Position numbers and translations under genes: made by a program. Shown here one piece after another: positions 1-12,600 of a stretch of 64,000 nt of DNA. This stretch comes from Saccharum officinarum (lineage: Eukaryota > Streptophyta > Magnoliopsida > Poales > Poaceae). The stretch's first letter is position 1. Every line of letters begins with the position of its first letter. Under the pieces are notes generated by a model that ran no database searches, had not been told where the DNA came from, and saw only the letters and a list, made by a program, of their open reading frames with translations. The stretch lies in contig CM036179.1 in the NCBI GenBank assembly GCA_020631735.1, positions 23,675,063-23,739,062 of the forward strand, given 5' to 3'.

Positions 1-248
1 CGTACTCGTTCGTTGTGCAGCCATAAGCGCAAGACAGAGCTGGCGGCCATGACACCCGCCAAGGCGCTCAAGGCTGGTGCCGCTCTGATGATGCGGACGT
101 CGGCCGATGACGCCGCCTAGGTCACAAGGTGCCAGGCTGCCATGGAGTGGCTCAAGGCGAAAGAGGCCGCCGCCAAGGCAGGTGCGAGTGCTCAGGAGGG
201 CACCGGAGTTGGAGACACCGCTCAGGAGCCAGAGCAGGTCGAGACAGC
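1..248 (+). pseudogene. Antisense additional ORF of the Tat-like element, first segment
   Basis: Frame 1 reads a basic, alanine-rich segment with one in-frame stop at about 118-120. The reading frame continues exactly, across the 5-bp target duplication ACAGC (244-248), into the sequence at 19323 once the Copia insertion is removed, so the two parts were one ORF. The function of these Tat antisense ORFs is not known. The in-frame stop says this copy is not functional. Confidence 0.6.
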
Positions 249-1297
249 TGAAAGGATCTAGGATGTCACCTAGAGGGGGGTGAATAGGCGTTTCTGAAAA
301 ATCAACACCTTTCAAAGCGGAAACGATTAGTAATAGGAGTTTCCAAAATGGAAACTCAAAATCAGAGTAATACAACCCCTCACAAGTTGGCCACAAAGTA
401 TATAAAAGATACTAGAAAAACCTAGGGAGCCAAACAGCGGCAACCAAAGAGTTGAATTAAAATGCACTAGTCAGTTAATGTCGGAAGTCCTGATAGTTTG
501 GGTCAGAACTCTTGACGTGTCAGAAGTCCCGACGTTTGGGTCAGAACTTCCGATGTGTCAGAAGTCCCGACAGTCTGGGTCAGAACTTCCAACGCAAACT
601 TTCAGCACTTTCGACCCCTATAGAAAATGAACTACAAGTGCTAAAATGAACTTTGTGATGCCGATAACTTACAAACCCACTTCCTAGTTGTAAGGTAAGG
701 TGTTGGGTCACTCTCTTGATGTTGATAAGCCACCACTCCGTAGATCGAGTCCCAAACCCTAAGAAATAGCTAGAGAGAGGAAGACAACCAAATACAAGTA
801 ATTTCGAGCAAATCACAACAACAACAACAAGCACGCGGGAGACAAGAATTTATCCCAAGGTTCAGCAGCCCCACAAAGGAGCTCCTACGTCCTCGTTGTT
901 GAGGTGACCACTTTGGTCGGAGTCTCTTCCACCTCCTTGCCTCACTCAAGGATACCACAAAGGTCACTTGAGTTTCTTCACTAGAAATCAAGGGTAATAC
1001 AAACTTCCCAAGGCTCTTCCATAAGATGGAAGCTCTTGGGTGACGCCTAGCCAACTAGGGTTCCAAGAACCTAAGAGTAATAGATGCAAAACCAACCGGC
1101 TTGACGAAGAAATCAAGTGCTCAAGCTTGCAAGGATGATTTTCTCACTCAATCCACTCTCCTATCACTCAAATCCGTGGAGAATCGAAGTTAGGAGCAAA
1201 GGGGAGAAGAGTGGCGAGCCTAGAATGCTTGGGGGCTGTTTTGGCCAAGTATTTGTCGCAATGAAATGAGTGGGCTACGGTTAGAAATGAGGAGAGG

Positions 1298-1311
1298 GGT
1301 ATATATACTCC
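1298..1311 (-). promoter_or_regulatory. TATA box of the Copia LTR promoter
   Basis: The minus strand reads a TATATATA-type box followed by CCCCTC. It lies about 1.3 kb into the LTR and directly downstream of the palindrome array, the expected place for the U3/R boundary. The other LTR has the same box near 18016-18027. Confidence 0.55.
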
Positions 1312-1334
1312 AAGGCAAAATCTAACCGTTCAGA

Positions 1335-1715
1335 TCAACGTCGGGACTGCTGACGTAGATCTCGGGACTGCTGACGTATAGAGAAAACACTGTTCACGCA
1401 AGGTAAAGAAACACTGCGCGAAGGTCAATGTCGGGACTTCTGACTTATGTTGGGACTGCTGACAGTCGGGACTCCCGACGTACGTCGGGACTCCCGACGC
1501 AACAGTCAGTAGAGCGAGCCGATGGGCCTGGCGTCGGGACTCCTGGCGAGGGTCGGGACTCCTGACCGTCGGGACTCCCGACTGACGTTGGGACTTCCGA
1601 CGTCCTCAGTTACTGCACAGGCTAAGTGACTGGATGTCAGGACTCCTGGCGCAAGTCAGCACTTCCGACCGTCGGGACTCCCGACATACGTCGGGACTTC
1701 CGACACCAAAAGTCA
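1335..1715. repeat. Array of GTCGGGACTCCCGAC-type near-palindromes in the LTR
   Basis: About fourteen irregularly spaced copies of a 13-15 base motif with core GGGACTYCYGAC. Several are near-perfect inverted repeats, such as GTCGGGACTCCCGAC. The same array is in the other LTR at about 18050-18430. A second set in the opposite orientation (GTCAGAAGTCCCGAC type) lies at about 475-600 and 17195-17310. Confidence 0.85.
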
Positions 1716-2601
1716 TCAAAACTATTCTATGTGCTCGTGAAGTGCTAGAGTGTCTCTCTTTTGATTTTATTATTATTCTTGAGCACTCTATCTTCCTCAG
1801 ACCACCTAAACTTGCATCCCTCTTAATAATACGGCATACCTATTAACTCAAGATCAAAAGAAAAAAAGAAATTAAACCTTTTGAGTTGATCTTCTTTAAA
1901 TTGATGTCGTGTCTTTCAATCTTCATCAAGTGAGGGTGCCAACATGTCAATATTGATCTTGTCACTTGAGCATAGCCATCTTGAGCACGTGACTTGATTC
2001 CATTCATCAAATATGAATGACTCCAAATGCATCAAGTCACTTTAATCAACTTGTCCAATATAGATTTGATCCTTCACATCAATATGACCATCTTAGCTTG
2101 ATTAGTACCTCAACTAAATGCAAGTACTTTCTTCTTCACCCTAGCTAGGTTCTTCGGCCGCCAAGCCATCGCTTGCCCTTCACCCTTGCTTAGTACCTCG
2201 AAGCCTTTCCTTGCTATCTTCACCATTTCAAGCCATTAAGTCACATCTTGTGTTGAATCATCCATTCATATGTATTGTTATCTTTTTCATTTCAATTTAG
2301 CAAGCTTCAAATATGAGATCATTCCATATGCAATCCCTCATGTCTCATTAACTAATACTCACGAGCTTGCTTTCACATAGTACATGGAAATCCCACAATA
2401 AATAAGCATTTGCATGAATTCCATTTGCATTGTTGTCTTGTGCTTGAACTAGATTGTATATATAATAACACATTATTTTGGCTTTCATTAAGTACCTATG
2501 AGATAACCTATTACCTGTCCACACTTAGCAAATGGGTTAGTTCTTTAATCACGTTGTCATTCAATCATCTAAAACCCACTAAAGGGCTAGATGCACTTTC
2601 A

Positions 2602-2615
2602 ATCTCCCCATTTTT
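2602..2615 (-). other. Polypurine tract of the Copia element
   Basis: On the minus strand the sequence directly before the 3' LTR is AAAAATGGGGAGAT, a purine-rich tract that abuts the LTR start. This fits the site for plus-strand DNA priming and confirms the orientation. Confidence 0.7.
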
Positions 2616-4736
2616 GGTGATTGATGACAACTTGATTAAAGCTTACAAAATGATATAAACATTTAAACTTTTGGGTTCAATGATTTATGAGAGGCTCTCC
2701 CTTAATATGTGCTTATGATTAGAATTCACAAAATGACCTCAAATGTCAATTGCACATACTAAAACATATAGGAGACTCCCCCTAAATCATTGCACATGGT
2801 GGGGTGCATGTGTGTGTGAAACGACAGTCTGCAGTACAGATCTTCAGGTACAAAGATAAGCAACTAAAACTATCCTGAAGCTTTAATCAGTCTCTCTCCC
2901 CCTTTGTCATCTATCACCATAAAGTTCCAACAACGACACTAAGGACAAAGGGGCTACAAGCTGTCACACAAAGCACAAAGGGTGCTTAAGGTTCAAACTT
3001 TGTACTAATCTCTCCCTTTGTATTAAACTCTCCCCCTTTGTCATCTTAAAGAGGTTGTACTTGTCACTTGTTTGCAATTCAAAAAATATCAAGTACATGG
3101 GTTTACTAGCTTATGAACAAACTCATACACTAACCACTAGATCATATAATCATTCAAGCAATAGTGGTAGTCTATGAATCTAAAAAAATTTCATTTGTAA
3201 TGCATGATCCTATAAGCATGTACTATATGCACTAACCGCATACTAGTAAGGGATGAAAAATGATCATGCACAATACAATGATACCTTTGCTATATTGGAG
3301 AGGAAGATAGTCATATAGATTTTAATTTATTTCTCCAATAGCACCATGAAGTCCAATTATAAGCTTGGTGAAGACCAATAGATACCAATTCTTTGAATTC
3401 CTATTCTTCACCCATATGAATTGAGAATCACTAATGATCAAGTGCACTCTTCTTGTTGTGGTTGGCTTGCTTCTTCTTTGATCATTGCTTGCTTGAGAGA
3501 ACTAAAAGATGCACCACTTATAATACCACTTGAAATTTTATGATACCACTTGAAATTTCATGATACCACTTGAAATTTCATGACTTGTTCTCTTTTGGGT
3601 GTTGCTTGCTTTCTAGACTAATCTCTTGATTTTCTTCAACCAAGTACCTCAAATGTTCCTTTAGATTACCACTTCAATTTTAGCCATCCAAGCCTAGGGC
3701 GAAGTGATCTCTCTCTAAAGAACCATCCTTGATACTCACTTAAAATAACTTGAAAGAAAATCACTTGATCCACTTGAAAGATTTTGTTTGATTGATCCAT
3801 ATTGTTGGACTTAATTTGATGAATAACTTTGAATCCTTCTTTAAGTCATTTTCTTTCTACTTGTTTAAGTCCTTTTGTTTCTATCAAAAGATCTTCAATT
3901 ATTACTAGAACTTAAACTTCATCTTCATCTTGATCTTAGTCTTGATCTCTAGCTTGAGTACCAAATGCGTACCAGATACACTCTTCAAACAAATTGTCTT
4001 GTACTCATCATTTGTCATGCTTCTATCTCAAACCAAAACCAAAACATAGGTACCTCAATCACTTATAGATATGATTCTAATTTGGGGACCTTTGCATCTA
4101 AGTGACTTTTAATCAATCCAATAATTTTCACTTTCCTGGCAGATTCTGTACTCTTTAAAGAATAAATCATATCTCCCAAAGTACATATCCAAAAACCACG
4201 AAATTTGGTGAAGATGTGACACACTAAGTCTTCTAGTAGCTGTAAAAATTTTAGCTTCTTTTGACTTCTTTATTGCTACCAGATTTCATATCTTTCTACA
4301 CTGCTACATGCTGAAAACTGCTGCACTATAGCTGACAAGATCTACTCTAAATCCGAAGTATCACTTATCCAAATCTCATGAAATTTGCACAGAAACTAAT
4401 ACCATAAGTGTAGAGCATGCAGACCAAATTTCAAGCCAATACAAATATATTTGGTTACTCAAACATGTGTATGATCACTGCTACCTCAGATTTTCAATAT
4501 TGGAACGATTTCAATAATTGAGCTATTTTTCTTCAAATTGAACCAAACTTGAAATCAACTTGTTTGAATAATCTCACAAGACATATGTCCATTCAAACCA
4601 CTTACTAGAAGAAATCTTATGAATATATCCAATCAAACCAACTTCAACCTTGATTACTTAAGCATTTAATCCATTCAAACATCTCATAGCAAGCAACATA
4701 TGCATATATATCCAATTCAATTAACTCATATGCACC

Positions 4737-5377
4737 TAGGGATGAAAATGGATGGAATCGAACGGAGAACTCCTCAACCGTTTTCTACTTTTACATTTGA
4801 ATACGAAAACGAAAACGAAAGCGGACAAACCGAACACGGAAACGAACACGAACTTACGGAATATCGAGAATTTCGAAAACGAAAGAATTCGAGCGGAATT
4901 ATATCGAACACGGTCGGTATACGAGAACTCAATACGAACCGACCCACAGTGCATAATATTAAACAAGTTCATGGCCAAATACATAACAAGTTCGCGACTA
5001 ACAAGTGCATGATCTAGTTCAAATTAACAAGTGCGTGACCCGTGGTCTTAAGTAGTACGACACACAATTAACAGAACATGAACATCTAGAGCTCATCAGC
5101 ATCATCCATGATGTCAGGATCAGAGTTCCCCTGCTGGACCAAATTCGGTTTAGAACCGAATTTAAATTCGGTTTAGAACCGAATTTAATGTAGAAATGTA
5201 GAAATCGAACGAACAAATGCCCAAACTGATTTCGTACCGAATTCCGAATTATGTATTCCGTATTTCGTTTTCGAATTTAGTATCCGTTTTTGTCCGCAAA
5301 AAACGAATTCGATCGGGTTAAATGTAGAAAACGACTGCGGTTCGATTTGGGATATTTCCGTATCGTTTTCATCCCTA
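4737..5377. mobile_element. Non-autonomous hAT element (MITE)
   Basis: The termini are inverted: TAGGGATGAAAA at the left and TTTTCATCCCTA at the right. An 8-bp target duplication TATGCACC flanks it (4729-4736 and 5378-5385), and an 8-bp duplication is diagnostic of hAT. The 641 bp hold no transposase ORF. Internally, 5138-5187 contains two tandem copies of a palindrome of the form AATTCGGTTTAGAACCGAAT. Confidence 0.88.
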
Positions 5378-6544
5378 TATGCACCCAAATAAACTTTGAT
5401 CAACAAGAGATATACCTTGATAGCTTATGATCATCTTTGCAAGCTTCAACTCTACTTATTTGCAGGCCTTCAAATATATCAATAAATTCCCACAACTTGA
5501 ATATGACACTTGTATGTTGATAGCATATGGACTTCACTCAATTTTGACTTGGTATTGGGATAGAATTGCACTAGGTTTCAATACTTGACTCAACATAAGA
5601 TGAACAATAATTATTCCATTGAATCAAGTCTCCAATGCCATGGTACCTACAAACGATCATTCACTTTTCGATGGTACCCAAACTAGTTTGGGTCCTCTCA
5701 TGTTAGACGCAACATACTTAGGCATAGTCTTAGTATGAATAGCGTTTTTTTTGCAATACTAACCAATAAGGTACCATAACAAACCTTCCTAGGTATAATA
5801 TTTGCATCAATTGAAATAGGCTTAGGATTCTCACTTAGTGGACATGAATTAGTCAAGAATTGATTTTCTCCTTTTTGAATATTTGGCAAATTTATGATTT
5901 TCAAAAACTTGAGAGAGATTTTAGATGGATAAAGGGATTTTTATGAACTTGAGAGAACCATGTCACATGTGATTAGGCAAATAATCAACCAAGGGTAGCA
6001 ATAATCATAATATGACATGACTAGGTCACAAAGACCCAAAAACATCTATCCTATATCACACAAATGCACACACTAGCATATAAAGGGCCTTAGATGCACT
6101 TACAATGCATGTATGTAAATACATACCATTGCCTTGAGCCCACAATATCACCACTGAGATAATACATGGCATGACAACATCATGTTGACCTCACTTGTCA
6201 AATAATCATACCATATATGAAATCAATTTTCATCTAAAGGACTACAAGTAATGCTAGATAAATTTGTTAGTCCACAATGGTGCAAAATAGAAACTGAGCT
6301 CCCCCTAAATAAGTACCACAGATAATTTGAATGACTTTCAACAAGCACTTTATTCTTTAAAGAATTTGGGAGTCAATTTTCTATTTTGACCAACACAAAG
6401 TAATTTGCCATATTTAAATTTCGTTGAGACATACTCACAACCCACTTAGGTTTGATAGATCACAAACTTCTGAGCAAATTAAGGATATATGAAATCATAT
6501 GGATCAAACCTCAATTGCATCCCAATTAGTGCTCTGGTTCCTGC

Positions 6545-6650
6545 CATACCAGACACGTCCGGTAGACATACCGGACACGTCCGGCGTGTGAAGAACATAA
6601 ACACTTTTCCTTTCTATCCTGGCCATACCGGACACGTCTGGTAGGCGTAG
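6545..6650. repeat. Three copies of an ACCGGACACGTCCGGT-type motif
   Basis: Near-palindromic copies lie at about 6545-6563, 6568-6585 and 6624-6642 in the non-coding part of the Copia element. Two related copies are inside its gag at 16391-16433. They may be a local duplication from gag. Confidence 0.6.
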
Positions 6651-7059
6651 GACAGAAATAATTGAAGCGCTGCTTGTGATTCTTCGTTTTAGCTCTAGTA
6701 CTTCTTGTATGCCTGCATCTGAACAAATGCATTGCTCTACTAGAGAGCCATTAAAAGCATCACATGGCAAATATGATAATGATTAAATAAAACTAATTAA
6801 TCACTTCTAATTATTTCACAAATATGCTTATTTGTGAGCCATTGAGCACTAAACACAAAGTGGCTATCCTATAAGGTCTTTAGGTACTTGTTACCAATGG
6901 TAGAGATGAAGTAAACGATATGGTCATTGATTTATCTTTAGGTCAACCATATATGAGATTATGATAAGAATTGATTGATAGATTGAGTGAATATTTTCAA
7001 TTTGCTTGCTCAACCACCCCGAAGCTTTCATCTCACCACCAAGTACCTACATTATCAAC

Positions 7060-8454
7060 CTAAGCACATTTTGGTACCCAACTCTTGTTGGATCCTTTTG
7101 GGTTAGTCAACAAGTGCTTAGGCACCCAAATAGCCTTAGTACTAGTTTGTGGTGAACACATCACCTTGCTAGTGCTAATTCCATTTGTGGTCTTCCTAAG
7201 TATATTATCATAAACAAATGTGTTTGGCTTAGGGATGTTACCATTTGGGCAATCATAGCTTAGATGCCCCTTTCTTCCACAAGCATAGCATATGCGACCT
7301 TTGTTTGCTCTATGCTTGTTTTGCTTGTATGGACATCCATCAACCTTGTGGCCCATCTCATTGCATCCATAGCATCTTCTTGTTGCAACTTGGGCTTCCA
7401 TTCTTGCCTCCTTGTACATTGGGCATTTCTTGGTTGGATGCCCCAACTTCTTGCATATGAGATAAGTGCTTTGTCCATCACTTTTCCTTTGGTTGGCCAA
7501 CTTGTTTGAGGCCGTTTGATCGGCCACTTCACACTTGTCGGCCCAACTCTTGTGTGGACACATGGTAATCTCATGTCCATTCACTCCACAACCATAGCAT
7601 AGTCTTTTTCCATGTTTCTTGCTCTTGGTTGTGTTGGCCTTGCTTGAAATGTGATTCTTTTGTTGGGATTTGGAGGAAGCAAGGTTTGAACCCTTCTCAA
7701 GCTTCTTCACCATGTCAATACGGTTATCTTGCGAAGGTTGTGCTCTCTCCTTACCCTTCAATCAAATCACATCATTTCTTAGCCTTTCCACTTCTTCCTT
7801 AAGCTCTACATTTTCTATAAATTTTTGCTCAATCGAAGATTGGCTTGCTTGAGAAGCACACTCATTAGCACAAGAAATATTCAATTGAGATTGTGTACAA
7901 GTGAGTGTGTGAGTGGGAGGTTGAGATGATTTTACCGTTGTAATCACAACCTCATGAGCCACCTCAAGCATGATGCTTGATTCTACTAATTCTTCATGAG
8001 AGCACTTGAGATGAACATAGTTTGCTTGTAGCACATTATATTTGCTTGAGAGTTCATCTAATTTTGCCTTGAGCTCAAAGTTTTCCTTCTCTAGTTGTGA
8101 AACACTAGAAGAGGAGTTAGTAACTAAAGCATGCTCAATTGATAATTTTTCATACATCTCATTTATGGCCTTTAGCTCTTGCAATTTGGAGATGAGAAAC
8201 TTTTCTTGATTTTGAAGTGATTGCTCTTGTTTCTCATTCTCTTCCTCTAGCTCATCATTCTTCTCAACTAGCTTCATGAGAATGAGCTTGTCTTTGTTAC
8301 TTAGATGATCAAGAGTGTAGCTATCTTCAATTTCAATATCACTCTCTTCTTGATCATCTACTCGTGCTATCTCCTTGGCTTGATCTTTCTTGCTAGCCTT
8401 CTTCTTGCTTTTCTTGGCCATGAGACACAAGTGATTAGTATCATGAGATACTGA
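7060..8454 (-). pseudogene. Copia gag, C-terminal part (coiled coil and three CCHC knuckles)
   Basis: Reading on the minus strand from 8454, the protein begins with a serine-rich segment ending HLCLMA, then a lysine-rich stretch, a long coiled coil (roughly 8390-7770), and three zinc knuckles: CYGCGVNGHEITMCP, CYGCNEMGHKVDGCP and CYACGRKGHLSYDCP. It ends with WVPK motifs typical of the gag end in SIRE-type elements. One in-frame TGA stop at 7762-7764 divides it. The frame continues exactly from the N-terminal part at 16321 when the gypsy element and one copy of its target duplication are removed. Gag would form the particle and bind RNA. There is no protease after it. Confidence 0.85.
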
Positions 8455-8850
8455 GGTTGTGATACGCTCAGGGGGTCCCGATCTTCACGACGTAGGATGA
8501 TCACCGATAACTAGCTGAAGAACAGCCGGATAACTTGCTACAGGCAGCGATAACTAGTGCAACCTGGCAAATAAAACTCGAAGCCAACCACCGTCTTTAA
8601 TCGGCAACCTGAATCGAGGATTCGCCCAACCACACTCTCAAAGAACCAACCAACACAGCCTACAATCAATCGAGGAAACCTCGAAGGGAGTAGGAGCACC
8701 AATTGGGAGCGGATGAAGCCGCCGCTTCTCGCAAAGGAAATCACAAGAGCAAAGGGGTAGAGATCTCTCTCAATATTTGTTAGCACACAGCTGAACAAAA
8801 GGGGGGTTTATATTCTATTATCAAAAGTCTGAGATTACAATGAGTCTAGG

Positions 8851-8865
8851 AGGTATTTATACTAG
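8851..8865 (-). promoter_or_regulatory. TATA box of the inner gypsy LTR
   Basis: The minus strand reads AGTATAAATACCT. It is the only clear TATA-type box in this LTR; the other LTR has the same sequence at about 15564-15578. It implies that transcription starts near 8825 and runs toward lower coordinates. Confidence 0.5.
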
Positions 8866-9208
8866 CAACAGCCCTGCTAGATAGGTGGAAACTCGAAACG
8901 AAAAATATAAGACGCACTATGTGAACGGGCCTCCTCGAGATGCCTTCCTGGAGAGTTTTCGCGTGGCTGCTGGTCTTCAGCGCAGTCTTCAGTGTTTTGG
9001 CAATAACTCTATCTTGGAAACTCCAAATGACATGCGGTTTGTTGGGTTGGAAAGTTAACTTGATAACCTTTCACACCATGTGCAGCATGTACCACGAAAT
9101 ATTGTAGATTGGTATAGTTTTGCATGGGAACTTGGACATCAGGCTGACTGCTGACTAGCTGACCAGTCTGTACTAAATCAGTCGAATCTCAACATTGGAG
9201 AATCCAAA

Positions 9209-9602
9209 TCAAGTGAGAGAACTTGGGCTTGAAACTAGACTTGATAAGCTTTCCAACAAGTCCTCATGGGCCTTCATAGCTTTTGTGAGCAAAAAGTTGT
9301 GACTGATTCTTTCTAATGGTTCTGTCACACTGGACTGGCTCGAACGTGATCCTCCTCTTTGTTTCACCCTTGGTGTCTTCTTGTCATCCTCCGTGGTGCA
9401 CCTAAGCAATAGCAACGTGCACGACTTAGGTAGTATATAATTCTCATTAACATTAAAATGATTTTCAGAAAGTAGCGCGTGCACCTCTTGTTGTAGCTTC
9501 TTGGCTCGACTACGTGTAATTGGTCCATCAAAGACTTGGACTGGTGTTGGTGTAGCTTGACTTGGAGGTTGTAACATGTTGTTGGTTGACGTGGTCATAT
9601 CA
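9209..9602 (-). CDS. LTR-encoded tail of the gypsy polyprotein (separate frame)
   Basis: An open frame of about 130 codons crosses the internal/LTR boundary and continues through more than a third of the LTR. It contains GPITRSRAKK, followed by a segment typical of the very end of pol in related grass gypsy elements. The main polyprotein stops at the first codon of the LTR, in a neighbouring frame, so a one-base shift separates the two. The identical ORF in the 5' LTR (15922-16315) is kept open as well. In CRM-group elements the integrase C-terminus is known to extend into the 3' LTR. Here that tail is either lost from pol or made by frameshifting. Confidence 0.55.
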
Positions 9603-12600
9603 GGTTGACTCATCTTCAAAAGGAGTCGTCCTCGACTCTGAAGTATCTTCACTTGTTGATGGAGATAGATCAGCAACATTGAAGGTGTTGCTCACACCAT
9701 AACTTGCTGGAAGATCTATCTTGTATGCATTGTCATTGATCTTGGACAACACTCTGAATGGACCATCCCCTCGTGGCATCAACTTGGATTTGCGCTTCTC
9801 AGGAAAGCGATCCTTACGCAAGTGAATCCACACCAAGTCCCCTGGTTCAAATAATACTTTCTTTCGATGTTTGTTCATACTTGCAGCCTTGCGTGTCGCC
9901 TTCAACTCAATTGCTTCTTTGGTCTTCTCATGTACCTTCTTTATATATGCGGCACGCTTTGAGGCTTCCATGTTGGTTCTCTCCTGCAATGGCAGTGGCA
10001 ACAAATCTATCGGAGCAATAGGTTTGATCCCATAAACAATTTCAAAAGGACACAAATTAGTGGTAGAGTGTACTGCCCTGTTATAGGCAAACTCCACATG
10101 AGGCAAGCAATCCTCCCAATCCTTCAAGTTCTTTTTCACCATGGTTCGCAGCAACATTGACAATGTACGATTCACCACTTCAGTTTGTCCATCGGTTTGA
10201 GGGTGACAAGTTGTTGAGAACAAGAGCTTGGTCCCAAGCTTTGCCCATAATGTTTTCCAAAAGTAGCTCACAAACTTGACGTCACGATCAGACACAATAG
10301 TTCTAGGCATCCCATGCAGCCTCACAATTTCTCTGAAAAACAAATTAGCAACATGTGAAGCATCGTCGCTCTTGTTACAAGGGATAAAATGAGCCATCTT
10401 TGAAAATCTATCAACCACAACAAAAATAGAATCTTTTCCCCTCTGAGTTCTAGGCAACCCCAAAATAAAGTCCATACTTATATCTTCCCAGGGAATATTA
10501 GGAGTAGGTAATGGAGTGTATAAGCCATGAGGGTTCAGTTTGGACTTAGCTTTGTGGCAAGTGACGCATCGCTCCACAAATCTGATGATGTCTCTCCGCA
10601 TCTTGGGCCAATAGAAATGATCTTGCAGCAGTTCATGAGTTTTCTTTTGTCCAAAATGACCTGTTAGTCCACCTCCATGTGACTCCTGCAACAAAAGCAA
10701 TCTAACCGAAGAATTGGGAACACAAAGCTTGTTAGCTCTAAACAAAAATCCATCATGTATGTGATATTTTTCCCAACCTTTTCCATCTTTACAATGACTA
10801 TATGGTTCTGAAAATTCAGGGTCATTTTTATACATGTCTTTCAAACTTTGAAGTCCCAAAACCTTTACCTCAAGTTGGTTCAGCAACACACTCTTTCGTG
10901 ACAACGCATCAGCAACCACATTGTCCTTACCTTTCTTGTATTTCACGATGTATGGGAATGTTTCGATGAACTCAGCCCATTTAGCATGGCGACGATTCAG
11001 TTTTGCTTGTCCTTTCAAGTATTTTAAAGCTTCATGATCGGAATGAATAACAAACTCTTTTGGCCATAAGTAATGCTGCCATGTCTCAAGCACACGCACC
11101 AAAGCATACAATTCTTTGTCATATACAGAATAATTCAGTTGAGCACCTCCCAATTTTTCACTAAAATATGCTACAGGTTTTCCTTGCTGCATTAAAACTC
11201 CTCCGATCCCAATCCCACTAGCATCACATTCTACTTCAAAAGTTTTAGTGAAATCAGGAAGAACAAGTAACGGTGCTTCAGTCAAACGTTTCTTTAATTC
11301 TTGAAAAGCATTTTCTTGTGAATTGCCCCATTTAAAATCAACACCTTTCTTTGTCAATTCATTCAAAGGAGCAGCGATGGTACTGAAATCTTTCACAAAT
11401 CTTCTATAAAAACCAGCAAGGCCATGAAAACTTCTTACTTGACTTACATTCGTTGGAGTTGGCCAATCCTTGATGGCCTTCACCTTGCTTTCATCCACTT
11501 CTATTCCTTTCCCTGAAACAACAAAGCCAAGGAACACAACATGGTCTGTGCAAAAACTGCACTTCTCAAGATTAGCATATAATTTCTCCTTCCGGAGCTC
11601 ATCCAAGACTTGATGAATGTGATTCATATGTTCTTCAAAAGACTTGCTATAAATTAAGATGTCATCAAAATAGACAACCACAAATTTTCTAATGAAAGCT
11701 CTCAGGACATGGTTCATTAATCTCATAAAAGTACTTGGAGCATTAGTCAAACCAAAAGGCATAACCAACCATTCATATAGCCCAGATTTTGTTTTAAATG
11801 CAGTTTTCCATTCATCTCCAGCTTTCATTCTTATTTGATGGTACCCACTCCTCAAATCAATTTTAGTAAATATGGTGGAACCACTTAATTCATCAAGCAT
11901 GTCATCTAATCGTGGAATAGGATGGCGATAGCGAACAGTGATATTATTTATAGCTCTACAATCAACACACATCCTCCAAGAACCATCTTTCTTAGGTACT
12001 AAAATCACAGGAACAGCACAAGGACTTAAACTTTCACGAACAAAACCTTTGTTAAGAAGTTCTTGCACTTGCCTTTGTATCTCCTTTGTTTCTTCCGGAT
12101 TGGTGCGGTATGGTGGACGATTAGGGAGTGCAGCCCCTGGAATGAGATCAATTTGATGCTCAATCCCACGAATTGGAGGTAGTCCAGCTGGTGTCTCTTT
12201 TGGAAAAACATCTTCATAGTCCTGCAAAAGATGAGACACAACACTAGGAAGAGAGGTGATGTCGTTGGCTGAAACTAATATGTCCTTGTACACAAGTACA
12301 AAGAGCACTTGATCTGGGTTGTTCCTCACTTCTCTCATTTCAGATTTTGTGGCTAGCATAACTAGATGCTCTCCCTCTCCTTTATTTTGTTCTCTCAAGT
12401 TTGGCTTGTGGCACTCACTCACCGAGTTGTGGATGGCACTCAATTTCTTTTGCTCTCCTGCCTCTCTACTCACTGGAACAATTTCAGATTTCTTTTGTAA
12501 GTGTTCAGCCATGATTTGTTGAGGTGTCATAGGCTTGAGTACAAACTTCTTCCCTTTTAGATCAAGAGTGATCTGATTTGTTCTCCCACAATGTTGGCTA

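Larger units (their letters stand above)
249..2601 (-). repeat. 3' LTR of the Copia element
   Basis: Direct repeat of 16968-19317. It starts TGAAAGGATCTAGG and ends CTTTCA. On the minus strand it reads U3 (from 2601), then a TATA box near 1300, then R/U5 down to 249. It contains an array of short near-palindromes just upstream of the TATA box and a reverse-oriented array at about 475-600. Confidence 0.9.
2616..7059 (-). other. Non-coding internal region of the Copia element
   Basis: About 4.4 kb between the end of gag and the polypurine tract. It is AT-rich and has no long ORF on either strand; no protease, integrase, RT or RNase H motif can be seen. A 641-bp hAT MITE is inserted at 4737-5377. 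Short repeats at 6545-6650 resemble a sequence in the gag of the same element. Confidence 0.7.
8460..9602 (-). repeat. 3' LTR of the inner gypsy element
   Basis: TGATACG...ATATCA on the plus strand, the same length as its partner at 15173-16315. The terminal pentamers TGATA/TATCA are inverted repeats. It contains the pol-tail ORF on the minus strand. Confidence 0.88.

Noticed and set aside
4700..5017. ORFs of 82-105 codons in the hAT MITE
   Set aside because: They arise from repeated GAAAACGAAAACG words; the element has clear TIRs and a target duplication and needs no ORF.
8538..8798. 86-codon ORF in the inner gypsy LTR (also 15224-15511)
   Set aside because: It overlaps promoter sequence and has no similarity to a known product.
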